Source: JANLSE01 sp038214135 (GTDB taxonomy: Bacteria > Chloroflexota > Chloroflexia > Chloroflexales > Roseiflexaceae). Taken from it: DNA of 64,000 nucleotides. Position 1 is the stretch's first letter, and each line of letters begins with the position of its first letter. The DNA lies in the NCBI GenBank assembly GCA_038214135.1, contig JBBQSD010000017.1:1-64000 (forward strand), read 5' to 3'. Positions 25,071-33,727 of this stretch are shown in pieces. The notes beneath the pieces are model-generated. The model saw only the letters and a program-made list of their open reading frames with translations. It searched no databases and was not told the origin of the DNA. Both the position numbers and the translations under genes were made by a program.

Positions 25071-25230
25071 GATAGCGATGTGGTCAATCTTCATCAGTAG
25101 AGGGAGAAGGAGTACAAGGTGATTGAAGTTAATCAAAGGAGGGCGCAGCAGCCTGGCATTAGCAAGCGCGTCTCAAGAGCTATGCTGCTACGCCCCTACA
25201 TCGCCGTTCAGGGTTCACCCAGTCACCAAG
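25071..25230. other. Spacer between the DUF2723 and nuclease-like genes
   Basis: Contains GTCACC heptamers at about 25208-25232 and a CGCCCCTACA fragment of the GTAGGGGCG family at 25191-25200. A short plus-strand open frame beginning with GTG here lacks convincing composition. No gene is called. Confidence 0.4.
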
Positions 25231-26037
25231 TCACGATCTACCCTCCATCGCTTTGCGTAATGCTGCCGCGAGCGGGCTTTCCTCCTCCTCATCGCTGCTG
25301 GCATCACTGGAACTGAAGGTATGTCGTTCGAGTTCTGGCTCTTCCTGCTCAAACTCCTCATCATCTTCGGTATCCCATTCGAGATGCAGGTTTTCGGCAC
25401 CTGATAGCGCAATAATATCATCGACACTAAAACGCAGAATACAAATAACACGGTGATCTGGGTCGCGCTCGTCGAGTGAGTCGATCAGCTTGAAATCCTC
25501 GGCGGTGGCCAGGACCTCATCCAGGGTTGGCAATGGCGGTGGTGGATCGCTATCGGGGTACCTGGCCCCAATCAATGCCGCCTGTTCCAACGCTTCCTGT
25601 GGTGTTTTTGGGATACCGGTATCAACAAGCATAATAGTAATGTACACCCGCGCAAACAATGGCCCGAGAATCGCACGCGTGTCGCTCAATTGGCGGCGGG
25701 CACGGTATAGGCTGGTGGCCTTCTGGCTGGCCTTCATCTCATAGACATGCAGGGTTTTCGGCTCCGGAATCGAAACTGCGTCGAGTTCACGATATTTTTT
25801 TATTGCCGAATTGCCGCGATGCTCCAGATACTCAACAATCCGCCGATCCGTGAGTGGAATGCGTTCGCCAAGCCAACCACGCAGCGCAATCTCGGCCTCG
25901 CCACCAAATAGATCGCGAGCACGCGGTGGCCGGATCGCTTTATGGTTCTGGCGCGATAACATAATCTGGGACAAGAAGGCCCGATATTGGCGATCCTGGT
26001 CATCAATCAGCCGTGGCCGAGAAAAGCGTGGAGCCAT
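25231..26037 (-). CDS. PD-(D/E)XK nuclease-like protein with acidic tail
   Basis: 268 residues of unknown family. ReLDAV (E84-x-D86) followed by VYEMK (E100-x-K102), a helix with GGEAEIALRGWLGERI before it and ARRQLSDTRA after it, match the order helix-Glu, Asp, E-x-K, helix of the PD-(D/E)XK nuclease core. This is a motif-level inference. Residues ~222-255 are extremely acidic and Ser-rich, possibly a DNA-mimic or protein-binding tail. GGAG at 7 bases supports the ATG at 26037. The gene stands alone; no methyltransferase or helicase partner is adjacent. Confidence 0.6.
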   Translation of the reverse strand: MAPRFSRPRLIDDQDRQYRAFLSQIMLSRQNHKAIRPPRARDLFGGEAEIALRGWLGERIPLTDRRIVEYLEHRGNSAIKKYRELDAVSIPEPKTLHVYEMKASQKATSLYRARRQLSDTRAILGPLFARVYITIMLVDTGIPKTPQEALEQAALIGARYPDSDPPPPLPTLDEVLATAEDFKLIDSLDERDPDHRVICILRFSVDDIIALSGAENLHLEWDTEDDEEFEQEEPELERHTFSSSDASSDEEEESPLAAALRKAMEGRS

Positions 26038-26081
26038 GTCACTTCTCCATTGATAGCATGGTCGATAGGACTATTGTACCA

Positions 26082-27314
26082 TCAGACATACGTGAGGGTA
26101 GGAGCGGTTCGCCTGAGGATACGGAGATAGAACACCAACGCAGGCGAGAGCAATAGCCCGGAAGCGAGCATTGCTGCGCGCAACGAGACCAGCGTCCCGA
26201 TTGCGCCAACCGCTGGCCCACCAATCGTCTGGCCAAACGCATTGGTCATGCTACGGAGTGAAAGCACCGTCGCACGTGATCGTGAGTCGATCCGTGGCGC
26301 GATGATGGCTTGATCGAGCGGGCCAATCACCGTTCCTGCCATGCTGTTGAGCAGTAACGCACCAACGGCGAATTCGAAGCGCGTGGCAAGTCCAAACAGA
26401 ATGAGTGTGATAATATAGGCAGCCTGGGCAAACAACAGCGCATGTCCAGCAGTACGTTTATTGGTGATATCGACAAAGCGGCCAAACAGTTCGGCGGTGA
26501 TGATGCCAACCAACTGGCTGCCAATGCTGATCACACCAAACCACACCACCGGCGCGAGTCCAAACAGCACCGGGAAACTGAAATTCGCCAGCAGATGGGC
26601 CTCCTGCAAGCGATGAAATCCTTCCAGCGCCAGCCCGACAAACAGGCTCACACCAAGCATACTCGGTAACACCGAACTTCTGCGTACTGTTCCAATGCCA
26701 TCGTGCAATGTGGCTGCCAGATCACGCAATGGTGACTGAACGCTGCGTGGCGCTGGCCGAAAGCCGGTCTCTGCCATCACCAGAATGAGTAGTGCCGCCA
26801 GACCAAGCTGAACGATGCCGCCAAGGATTACTGGCAGTGGCAGCCAAATGCCCGCCAGAATCGCACTGATACCAGCACCAACGATTCCACATGTCTGCCC
26901 AACTTGCGCTGCGCGTAACATGATTGGCCCAATATGCTCGGGGCCAACCTCATCGGTAAGCCAGGCGTCAAGTGCGCCACTCACGAATGTATACCCAAAG
27001 CCCCACAGTGCCGATCCCAACAGAATCGCCCAAATGAATGGCAGACCGCCCTGGAAGAGCGTCGCTGCACCCATAATCCCCGTGCCGATAATCACCGAAA
27101 GACGCCGACTGTAGGTGTCGGCGACCACGCCGGTTGGCAATTCGAATATCATGGTTGTGAGTTCAATGACCGTACCAACCAGCACGAGTTGAAATGGATT
27201 CATACCAACCATTGTCACGAAATAGATGGCAGCGGTGGTATACGCAAGAGCACCAGCCAATGCGCCACCACCGCTCAGCATGAGATAGACCGTCGAAGCC
27301 GAGAGTCGCTGCAT
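26082..27314 (-). CDS. MFS transporter (12-helix)
   Basis: 410-residue major facilitator. It shows LPTGVVADTYSRRLSVIIG (motif A, between helices 2 and 3), and paired six-helix halves with a central loop near 190-215. Probably an exporter; the substrate is unknown. It begins immediately after the stop codon of the methyltransferase gene (TAG then ATG), with its Shine-Dalgarno GGGAGG inside that gene's last codons. The two are therefore translationally coupled, and the product modified by the methyltransferase might be the exported compound (inference). Confidence 0.87.
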   Translation of the reverse strand: MQRLSASTVYLMLSGGGALAGALAYTTAAIYFVTMVGMNPFQLVLVGTVIELTTMIFELPTGVVADTYSRRLSVIIGTGIMGAATLFQGGLPFIWAILLGSALWGFGYTFVSGALDAWLTDEVGPEHIGPIMLRAAQVGQTCGIVGAGISAILAGIWLPLPVILGGIVQLGLAALLILVMAETGFRPAPRSVQSPLRDLAATLHDGIGTVRRSSVLPSMLGVSLFVGLALEGFHRLQEAHLLANFSFPVLFGLAPVVWFGVISIGSQLVGIITAELFGRFVDITNKRTAGHALLFAQAAYIITLILFGLATRFEFAVGALLLNSMAGTVIGPLDQAIIAPRIDSRSRATVLSLRSMTNAFGQTIGGPAVGAIGTLVSLRAAMLASGLLLSPALVFYLRILRRTAPTLTYV

Positions 27315-28097
27315 CTATATGCCTCCCGTTTTGTGGCCGAGTAACGTAAAACTCTTAGCGTCTGACTGTGCGGGTGCAAAGCTAAAGTCACTATACGCCT
27401 GAATATCAACAAACCCGGCTTGTGCAAACAGCGCCTCAGCCTGAGCCCGATTGTACGAACGCGTGGCTTGTGTGCGTTGGTGCCGTTCCTCGGCGATCAC
27501 CACGCCATCTTGAACGACTTGGTAGCGATCTTCGGTATCCTCACACTCGCTTACTGGGTCAAAGCGCGAGTATATAAAGCGCTTGACGGTTGCACCATCC
27601 TCTGGGCGAACCGCCGAGATTTCCCATGTTAATTCGAGTGGATCATCAGCGCTCCGCAATGAGAATAAGGGTGCGACAACGACTCCGCCTGGTTGCAGAT
27701 GGTCATAGATTCGCTGCATTGTCCGAGCAGCCAGATCACGATCAGTCACCAGTTGCAATGAACTCGATGGGATCAGGATGGTCTTGTAGCTGCGTGGGAG
27801 TGTCAGCGCTTCCATCTCCTGGAGGTGGGTTTGGACGCTCAGCCCTTGCTGTTGTGCCTTGGCATGGCAGATCGCCAACATCTCTGGTGAATTATCGACG
27901 CCATCGATATCGATTCCCTGGGCGCAATAATCAAGCAACAGCCGCCCAGTTCCACAACCAATATCGAGCACTGGCTGGCCATATTGCTTGATGATCTCCA
28001 GGTAGAAGAACCGATCCGCCCATTCCGATGTATCGCCACGGAAGGTATCCCACAGATGTGCCATCAGGCCCGAATATTCATAGCTTGTCTGTGTCAT
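27315..28097 (-). CDS. Class I SAM-dependent methyltransferase
   Basis: 260 residues. Motif I is VLDIGCGTGRLLLDY (~43-57), with IDIDGVDNSPEML following and PGGVVVAPLFSLRSADDP later. Related to the small-molecule methyltransferase at 1397 in layout. It overlaps the upstream HicB-like gene by 4 bases (ATGA) and abuts the downstream MFS gene, making a three-gene operon on the minus strand. The substrate is unknown. Confidence 0.86.
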   Translation of the reverse strand: MTQTSYEYSGLMAHLWDTFRGDTSEWADRFFYLEIIKQYGQPVLDIGCGTGRLLLDYCAQGIDIDGVDNSPEMLAICHAKAQQQGLSVQTHLQEMEALTLPRSYKTILIPSSSLQLVTDRDLAARTMQRIYDHLQPGGVVVAPLFSLRSADDPLELTWEISAVRPEDGATVKRFIYSRFDPVSECEDTEDRYQVVQDGVVIAEERHQRTQATRSYNRAQAEALFAQAGFVDIQAYSDFSFAPAQSDAKSFTLLGHKTGGI

Positions 28098-28363
28098 GGT
28101 TGCTCCTCAGTAAGGCTGTCTGTATCAATAGAATAGCGACGGATGATTACCCCGCCACGGCGCATCGTCGAACCGCCTGCTGGTGATGCAATCGCCCGAA
28201 CCGCGATATCGCCAAGCGATAATATGTAGTCAATCGTCTCAACCCGTAAACAGGCCAGCGCCTCATCGACGGAGCGCCCACGCGCTTCGATGCCAAGTTC
28301 GGGGCATTCGGCGATAAAGAAGCGTTCCTTGCGAATGATTGCCTTGAAGCTATAGAAAGGCAT
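28094..28363 (-). CDS. HicB-like small protein (DUF1902/HicB fold)
   Basis: 89 residues beginning MPFYSFKAIIRKERFFIAECPELGIEARGRSVDEALACLRVETIDYI. This is the partially degraded RNase H-like fold of HicB antitoxins (strand with A-x-CPE-L-G, then S-x-x-EAL). The C-terminal ~35 residues carry no recognisable DNA-binding domain. No HicA toxin is adjacent, so a toxin-antitoxin role is doubtful. The start has AGGAG upstream. First gene of the operon with the methyltransferase and MFS transporter. Confidence 0.7.
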   Translation of the reverse strand: MPFYSFKAIIRKERFFIAECPELGIEARGRSVDEALACLRVETIDYILSLGDIAVRAIASPAGGSTMRRGGVIIRRYSIDTDSLTEEQP

Positions 28364-28417
28364 AGATGTTGGTCACTCCTGTATAATGGCACCCGGAATG
28401 GCCCGTTTGCCATACAA

Positions 28418-28450
28418 CAAAAAACCACGCGGCGCAGGTGCGCCCGTGGC
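28418..28450 (-). terminator. Intrinsic terminator of the 33-residue peptide gene
   Basis: On the minus strand CCACG-GGCGC, loop ACCT, GCGCC-G-CGTGG (one bulged G), followed by six T. It lies about 30 bases after the peptide's stop codon. Confidence 0.85.
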
Positions 28451-28481
28451 TGAACCAACAATCAGTATCGGTCAGAATGGA

Positions 28482-28583
28482 TCAGATACTTGGAGGCTGG
28501 AAGAAGGGCGCACCAACACCAGGCTGCGCCATGCCGCATACTGCGGAGTGCAACCCGGCGATATGTGTGTTCTTCTGAGCCAT
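28482..28583 (-). CDS. 33-residue peptide with complete expression signals
   Basis: The sequence starts MAQKNTHIAGLHSAVC and ends GVGAPFFQPPSI. It has a near-perfect Shine-Dalgarno (AAAGGAGG, 7 bases from the ATG), a -35/-10 promoter (28624-28651) and a strong intrinsic terminator, so it is a dedicated single-gene unit. There is one cysteine, no signal peptide and no hydrophobic helix. I do not recognise it; candidate roles are a small regulatory protein, a leader of an unseen element, or a modified-peptide precursor, none proven. Confidence 0.7.
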   Translation of the reverse strand: MAQKNTHIAGLHSAVCGMAQPGVGAPFFQPPSI

Positions 28584-28623
28584 GATTGCACCTCCTTTCA
28601 ACATAACGGCGAATAGTGTGCAG

Positions 28624-28651
28624 AGTGTAGCATTCAATCAGGGCATGTCAA
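28624..28651 (-). promoter_or_regulatory. Promoter of the 33-residue peptide gene
   Basis: On the minus strand, TTGACA (28651-28646), 16 bp, TACACT (28629-28624). Perfect -35 box; expected start ~28617, about 34 bases before the ATG. Confidence 0.65.
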
Positions 28652-28783
28652 TCCGTCAAGCGATGGAGCGCTACAGATCGTGTTTGTCGCATCACAGCAG
28701 ATCGCATACAATCAGCAGTAGTATTCGGATATTCATTGACCAGCCCCCATATCAGTGTGGCCAGGATTAGCCAGGAGATACCC

Positions 28784-29248
28784 ATGAGTGACGACAATGT
28801 ACGCCAGGAGTTGCTTCAGCGCATTCGATCACGGCGTGCAAGTATCGATGCGTTTGTGCGCCAACTAGAGCCACGCGGCGCACGCCTGAACAATGTGAGT
28901 ATTGTGTGTAGTTCGTTGGCAACCGTCCTCACCGCAGGCCCAGCATTGGGCGGAGAGCAATTCTCGGGGGGCGTGAAAAATCTACTGCAACTTGGATCAG
29001 ACTCGGTGGTCTGGCAGGTATTATGTTTCGCTGCCATGCTGCTTTCGATTGTAGCGACCGTTGCAACAAATATGCAGAAGTCATCTGATGCGACCGATCG
29101 GCTGGCCAAGGCACATGCCTGCAATGCCCAACTCGATGGATTAGAAACGGCAATCGCGCTTGGGCAAATCCAGATCGGTGAGGCAGTCAAACTCTATCAG
29201 CAGTATATCGCGGCCATTCCATTCATTCGCGATCAACCCGTAACGTGA
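28784..29248 (+). CDS. SLATT-like two-helix membrane protein
   Basis: 154 residues. N-terminal helical region (QELLQRIRSRRASIDAFVRQLE), two hydrophobic segments (~40-58, ~82-103), then a C-terminal helical region (DATDRLAKAHACNAQLDGLETAI). This layout resembles SLATT domains, 2TM pore-type effectors associated with nucleotide-sensing defence systems, but no SMODS, SLOG or NTPase partner lies next to it. GGAG at 6 bases supports the ATG at 28784. The family match is by pattern only. Confidence 0.5.
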   Translation: MSDDNVRQELLQRIRSRRASIDAFVRQLEPRGARLNNVSIVCSSLATVLTAGPALGGEQFSGGVKNLLQLGSDSVVWQVLCFAAMLLSIVATVATNMQKSSDATDRLAKAHACNAQLDGLETAIALGQIQIGEAVKLYQQYIAAIPFIRDQPVT

Positions 29249-29353
29249 CACGGTGACATAGTGACCAGGTGATGGGGTGATGGGGTGCCAGTACTTGATT
29301 CGGTGCAGTACAGCTTCGAAAAGCATCTGTCACCAAGTCACCGTGTCAGCTTG
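29249..29353. repeat. Complementary GGTGACN / GTCACCN heptamer arrays between convergent genes
   Basis: GGTGAC/GGTGAT units (29250-29290), ~45 unique bases, GTCACC units (29330-29355). Third instance of this arrangement in the window. Confidence 0.6.
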
Positions 29354-30079
29354 TCATGGATTGCGCCTGGCAAAATGCGAGATCTCACGGGCAATCGCCA
29401 TCAGCAATGCCGCTTCCTGGGTATCTGGCGTTGCACGATGGATAAGATCGCGGAGGGTTCGCATAGTCTGTTCGGTCTGTTCGGTCTTGAAGAATGCAAC
29501 ACCTCGTAACGCCTGCTCTGCCGCCCCAAATACCCCTTCGAGCTGGGCTGCGTTGGCTGGGGGATGGCGGCGGGCAGTTGGTTGCGCTGGTGCCTCGGCC
29601 AGGTGCAGTTCGTAGGCAAGCAGCAGCACCGCCTGCGCCAAATTCAGTGATGGGTAGGCATCATCGGTTGGGATTGTCACCAGTTGGTGGCAACGGTCGA
29701 GTTCCTTATTCGAGAGGCCATTATCTTCCGACCCAAACAAGAGTGCCACCGGCCCATCAGCAGCGCGGGCCATTATCTGGGGAACAATGCTGCGTGGTGT
29801 GTTAGAAACACTGTTTGTGCGGCGGCGGGCTGTTGTGCCAACCACGAAGGTTGTGTCAGCCAGGGCCGTATCGAGATCCGGCAGGATCGTCAGGGTACTC
29901 AGAATATCATCGCTGCGGTGGGCAATTCCCGCAATGTCATATGGATCGAACTCCTCTGGTGCAACCAGGCGCAGGCGGCGCAGGCCCATATTCTTCATGG
30001 CCCGCACCACCCCGCCAATATTAACCAGCTTCTGGGGTCGGTTCAGAACGATAATGATCTGATCAAGCACCTGGCGCAC
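29354..30079 (-). CDS. SPOUT RNA methyltransferase (TrmH/TrmJ-like)
   Basis: 241 residues of the SpoU/TrmH knot family. LNRPQKLVNIGGVVRAMKNMGLRRLRLV is motif 1 with the N-x-G-x-x-R-A-x-x-x-x-G signature. VALLFGSEDNGLSNKELDRC is motif 2, and IPTDDAYPSLNLAQAVLLLAYEL is motif 3. This order fits 2'-O-ribose methylation of tRNA position 32 (TrmJ), although TrmH-like rRNA targets cannot be excluded. Followed by proC further upstream on the same strand after a spacer with CGCAGAT nonamers. Confidence 0.88.
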   Translation of the reverse strand: MRQVLDQIIIVLNRPQKLVNIGGVVRAMKNMGLRRLRLVAPEEFDPYDIAGIAHRSDDILSTLTILPDLDTALADTTFVVGTTARRRTNSVSNTPRSIVPQIMARAADGPVALLFGSEDNGLSNKELDRCHQLVTIPTDDAYPSLNLAQAVLLLAYELHLAEAPAQPTARRHPPANAAQLEGVFGAAEQALRGVAFFKTEQTEQTMRTLRDLIHRATPDTQEAALLMAIAREISHFARRNP

Positions 30080-30153
30080 CTATTATCTCTGTTGCTCGAT
30101 GTGCCGTCAATAATCTGCGTCATCTGCGCAATCTGCGGATAATACTCTACCTG
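30080..30153. repeat. CGCAGATNN nonamers
   Basis: Three ATCTGCG-type nonamer units at about 30112-30140, the reverse complement of those at 1327-1352. Confidence 0.5.
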
Positions 30154-30975
30154 TTATTTCGGCCCTTTACCGAGTTCGACAGAGCGCCGGTAGGCTGCCC
30201 AGATTCCATCGGAAAGCACAGTTCGCAATCCACCACGCTCAAGCTCGGACATTGCGGCCGCCGTTGTTCCACCAGGCGATGTCACGCCATTGCGTAGTTC
30301 AGCCGGATGGCGGCCAGTGGCCTGAGCATAGCGCACAGAACCAAGGATGGTCTGCATCACCAGTTCCTCGGCCATATAGCGTGGGAAGCCCATATGCACT
30401 CCGGCATCGATCATGGCCTCCATGAACATGAACACATACGCAGGGCCAGTGCCAGAAAGCGCGGTCGCCATATCGAGGTAGCTCTCATCGGCAACATACT
30501 GTTCGTGCCCAAATGAACCGAGCACCATCCTGGCCCAACCGCGCTGCAGTTCACTCACCGCCTCACCAGCAGTCCAGACAGTCATGCCCTCGCCGATTTG
30601 AGCCGGGGTATTTGGCATAGAACGAATGACTGCGCCATGCTGCATGCCCTCCGATAGCTGGCGAATGCTGGCTCCTGCCACAATCGAGATCACCAACTCG
30701 CCATCGCCAAGCGTGCCACGTAGTTCTGGCAGCAGCACCGGCAGCGTCTGCGGCTTAACAGCCAGAATCGCCAGTTGTGCCCAGCGTGCCGCCTCGATAT
30801 TGCTCTCGGTTGTTCGGATTCCCAGCGAGCGCTCAAGCTCATCGCGCCGCTCGCGCCGCGTGTCGGTCGCAATAATCTGATCAGCCGTTGCGAGGCCCTG
30901 CTTGAGTAAACAGCCAATCATGGCCTCGCCCATCACGCCAGCGCCGATCACCGCAATATTCAAATCTTTAAGCAT
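30154..30975 (-). CDS. proC: Pyrroline-5-carboxylate reductase
   Basis: Reduces 1-pyrroline-5-carboxylate to L-proline with NAD(P)H, the last step of proline synthesis; cytosolic. 273 residues, the usual length. N-terminal Rossmann motif IAVIGAGVMGEAMIGCLL (~7-24), VKPQTLPVLL, IVAGASIRQL, SMPNTPAQIGEG, and the C-terminal ATALSGTGPAYVFMFMEAMIDAGV and GVTSPGGTTAAAMSELE signatures. glyA lies 38 bases upstream on the same strand, so the two are probably co-transcribed. Confidence 0.95.
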   Translation of the reverse strand: MLKDLNIAVIGAGVMGEAMIGCLLKQGLATADQIIATDTRRERRDELERSLGIRTTESNIEAARWAQLAILAVKPQTLPVLLPELRGTLGDGELVISIVAGASIRQLSEGMQHGAVIRSMPNTPAQIGEGMTVWTAGEAVSELQRGWARMVLGSFGHEQYVADESYLDMATALSGTGPAYVFMFMEAMIDAGVHMGFPRYMAEELVMQTILGSVRYAQATGRHPAELRNGVTSPGGTTAAAMSELERGGLRTVLSDGIWAAYRRSVELGKGPK

Positions 30976-31013
30976 TCACGATATCCTTCCATCCGCGTCA
31001 CCCCGTCACCCCA

Positions 31014-32327
31014 TCACAAATCATACCCATCGGCACCCGGAACCGTAAAACCCGACCCTAATTCACGCACCTGTTCGGCCACCCGATGCTGCACCTGTTG
31101 ATCATTGATATGGGTAATGACCTCATCGATCAATGCTGCAACTTGAACCATCTCCAGCTCACGCATCCCACGTGTCGTCATCGCTGGTGTGCCAATACGA
31201 ATACCACTCGTAATCAGCGGCGATTTATCGTCCCATGGAACGGCATTCTTATTGAGCGTGATCATGGCATTATCGAGTGCGATCTGAGCAGCCTTACCTG
31301 TTACCTTCTTATTATGTAAATCGATCAACATCAGATGATTGTCGGTGCCACCCGAAACAACATGGTAGCCACGCTCGATCAATGCCGCTGCCAGTGCGCG
31401 TGCATTCTTGATGATCTGGGCAGCATACACACCAAACTCCTCGGTCAGGTTTTCGCCAAACCCAACCGCCTTGGCAGCGATGGCATGCATCAACGGGCCA
31501 CCCTGAACCCCTGGAATCACCATCTTATCGAGCAGTTCGGACATCATCAGCGTTCGGCCACTCTTGGCTGCCGTCTGACCAAAGGGGTTCTCGAAATCCT
31601 GGCCCATCAGAATTATGCCACCACGTGGCCCGCGCAACGTCTTGTGCGTGGTTGTCGTGACGACATGGGCATAGGGAATCGGCGATGGCAACAATCCCTT
31701 GGCGATCAACCCAGCCGGGTGGGCAATATCGGCGAACAGAAATGCGCCAATTTCATCGGCAATCGCCCGGAAACGCGCAAAATCAATTGCCCGCGAATAA
31801 GCACTGGCCCCAACCGTAATCATCTTTGGCCGCTCACGCTGGGCAACCTCGGCAACGGCCTCATAATCGATCACCTCGGTCTCACGGTCGATCCCATAGG
31901 CCGTAAAACGATATAGTTGGCCCGAGAAATTGACCGGCGAGCCGTGGGTCAGGTGCCCGCCGTGCGAGAGATCCATGCCAAGAACCTTGTCGCCCGGCTT
32001 CAAAAAGGTGAAATACACCGCTGTATTGGCCTGGGTGCCTGAGTGCGGTTGCACATTCGCATACACAGCGCCAAACAATTGCTTGGCACGCTCACGGGCC
32101 AGATTCTCGACAAGATCAACAAATTCGCAGCCACCATAGTAGCGATTTCCAGGGTAGCCCTCGGCATACTTGTTGGTCAGCAGTGAGCCCTGAGCCTCCA
32201 TCACGGCACGGCTGGTGTAGTTCTCACTGGCAATCAGTTCCAATCCATCGCGCTGCCGGCGGGCTTCGCTCGCAATAATACGGGCGACATCCGGATCGCT
32301 GCGCCAGAGCTGTTCAAGTAGCGACAT
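31014..32327 (-). CDS. glyA: Serine hydroxymethyltransferase
   Basis: PLP enzyme converting serine and tetrahydrofolate to glycine and methylene-tetrahydrofolate; cytosolic. 437 residues. ELIASENYTSRAVMEAQGS at the N-terminus, YAEGYPGNRYYGGCEFVD, HPAGLIAKG, and VVTTTTHKTLRGPRGGIIL with the PLP lysine. The C-terminus is complete. Probably leads an operon with proC. Confidence 0.96.
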   Translation of the reverse strand: MSLLEQLWRSDPDVARIIASEARRQRDGLELIASENYTSRAVMEAQGSLLTNKYAEGYPGNRYYGGCEFVDLVENLARERAKQLFGAVYANVQPHSGTQANTAVYFTFLKPGDKVLGMDLSHGGHLTHGSPVNFSGQLYRFTAYGIDRETEVIDYEAVAEVAQRERPKMITVGASAYSRAIDFARFRAIADEIGAFLFADIAHPAGLIAKGLLPSPIPYAHVVTTTTHKTLRGPRGGIILMGQDFENPFGQTAAKSGRTLMMSELLDKMVIPGVQGGPLMHAIAAKAVGFGENLTEEFGVYAAQIIKNARALAAALIERGYHVVSGGTDNHLMLIDLHNKKVTGKAAQIALDNAMITLNKNAVPWDDKSPLITSGIRIGTPAMTTRGMRELEMVQVAALIDEVITHINDQQVQHRVAEQVRELGSGFTVPGADGYDL

Positions 32328-32410
32328 GTGTCTCTCCTACGTATAGAATAAGGGCACACGACGACCACCAGGGCCGCCAGCCTGGCCGCATTATACCACT
32401 GCGTTTTGGG

Positions 32411-33694
32411 CTACTGTTGGAGTGTGCCAAGCCGATGCGCATCAAGCGCTTCCTGAAGCGTCGCATAGATTGCCACTGTGCTGAGATCCACACCAAGATG
32501 GACAATCGTGGTTGCCACTTCTGCTCGTACACCAGCCAGAACAACACCGCTGCCAAGCAGGCGCGCACCCTGCACGGCCCGTATGAGCGTCTGTGCAACC
32601 TGGCCGAGTTCATCGTGTGTCTCAATCTGAACTTCCGTGCTCTGCGTGCCAGCCGCGATCTGCCGCGATGCCAGATCCAATGCCGCAACAGTATGCATCA
32701 TGGAACGATAGAAGGCGATCAGCAGATAGATAACACAGAACAGAAGTACAATGGCTACCCCACCTGCAAGAAGATTCTTCTGCCACAATAGATCAATACG
32801 CTGCTGAAGGCGGGTATTGAGCGCTATCAGCGAACTCCTCCATAATCGCATGTTCGACTGGAAGGCATCGGAACTCAAGGCCCTGGTCTGTTCAGTATTC
32901 AACAAACCACTCTTCCCAGTTGCTCGTAACGCCTCGGTTAGTGCTGTCGCACTGGTCAGGCTATCGGCAAGTACTGCAGTAAGCTCACCATCCAGCTTTG
33001 CATCATGGGCCAATGCAACTTGCAAACCATTGCGGGTTGCATCAACATTACCCGCGAGCTGCCCAGCTAATACCGATAACTCAAAGCTAACATTTGCGCT
33101 CGTAGTCGGCCTGTCAATAGTATGATCAACATTCAGAAGCAACACGGCCCGTGATGGAGCCTGCACAACCGCCGTATCCATCAGATAGTATGTGGTCAAT
33201 TCTGGATCTAGGATGAGGTTCGAAGTATCGCCAACGCGCCGGATCTCCTCGCGGAGGCTTGAAATCATCGCAATATGGCCCTGGTCAATTGCTTCTCGAT
33301 CATTGCGTGCCATAGCCTGCTGCAGCGATTGATGGAGTTCCTGAATTGGAAGCAGAGCGCTCCGTGTCGAAAAAAGCGTATCTAGTACTGCATCATTACG
33401 CACAGCCGCCAGGCTTGCCGCAATTGTCGGCTGGTGCGCCAACATCTGCTCAGATTGGCCTTCATCAACTAATACATGGCTCTCGTCAACCTGAACCATC
33501 AGGTTTCGGAGCTGTTCAATATAGCGTGCCCCAGCCAGTTCACGATTGGTGAATTCGATCCGTGGCATCGTTTCCGATAGCAACAGACCAATTGCCAGGA
33601 TCAGCGGCAACACCAACAACAGGCTGACCAGCAGAAATTTCTGTGGGTAGCGCAAACGATTGAGCAGCATCATTCCAGGTGAGAGTAGGCGTAT
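32411..33694 (-). CDS. Membrane sensor with HAMP and a C-terminal half STAS domain
   Basis: 427 residues. Helix 1 at ~21-41, a ~260-residue extracytoplasmic helical sensor domain (~42-305), helix 2 at ~308-330, a HAMP domain ending DELGQVAQ, then only the second half of a STAS domain (RLLGSGVVLAGVRAEVATTIVHLGVDL...). The same stretch in the complete STAS protein at 60299 reads RLLGTRTVLVGIRPEVAQTLVTLGVDL. The STAS beta-strand/helix carrying the phosphorylatable Asp-Thr/Ser region is missing. The start at 33694 has GGGAG at 7 bases. Expected role: input to an anti-anti-sigma type switch, possibly altered by the deletion. Confidence 0.78.
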   Translation of the reverse strand: MRLLSPGMMLLNRLRYPQKFLLVSLLLVLPLILAIGLLLSETMPRIEFTNRELAGARYIEQLRNLMVQVDESHVLVDEGQSEQMLAHQPTIAASLAAVRNDAVLDTLFSTRSALLPIQELHQSLQQAMARNDREAIDQGHIAMISSLREEIRRVGDTSNLILDPELTTYYLMDTAVVQAPSRAVLLLNVDHTIDRPTTSANVSFELSVLAGQLAGNVDATRNGLQVALAHDAKLDGELTAVLADSLTSATALTEALRATGKSGLLNTEQTRALSSDAFQSNMRLWRSSLIALNTRLQQRIDLLWQKNLLAGGVAIVLLFCVIYLLIAFYRSMMHTVAALDLASRQIAAGTQSTEVQIETHDELGQVAQTLIRAVQGARLLGSGVVLAGVRAEVATTIVHLGVDLSTVAIYATLQEALDAHRLGTLQQ

Positions 33695-33727
33695 CATCGG
33701 CGACTCCCAGGAATATAGGCTTGGCAA

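Noticed and set aside
25119..25316. 65-codon ORF starting with GTG
   Set aside because: Overlaps the end of the nuclease-like gene on the other strand and includes GTCACC repeats; composition not protein-like.
28094..28363. HicAB toxin-antitoxin module
   Set aside because: A HicB-like domain is visible, but no HicA double-stranded-RNA-binding partner or DNA-binding C-terminus is adjacent.
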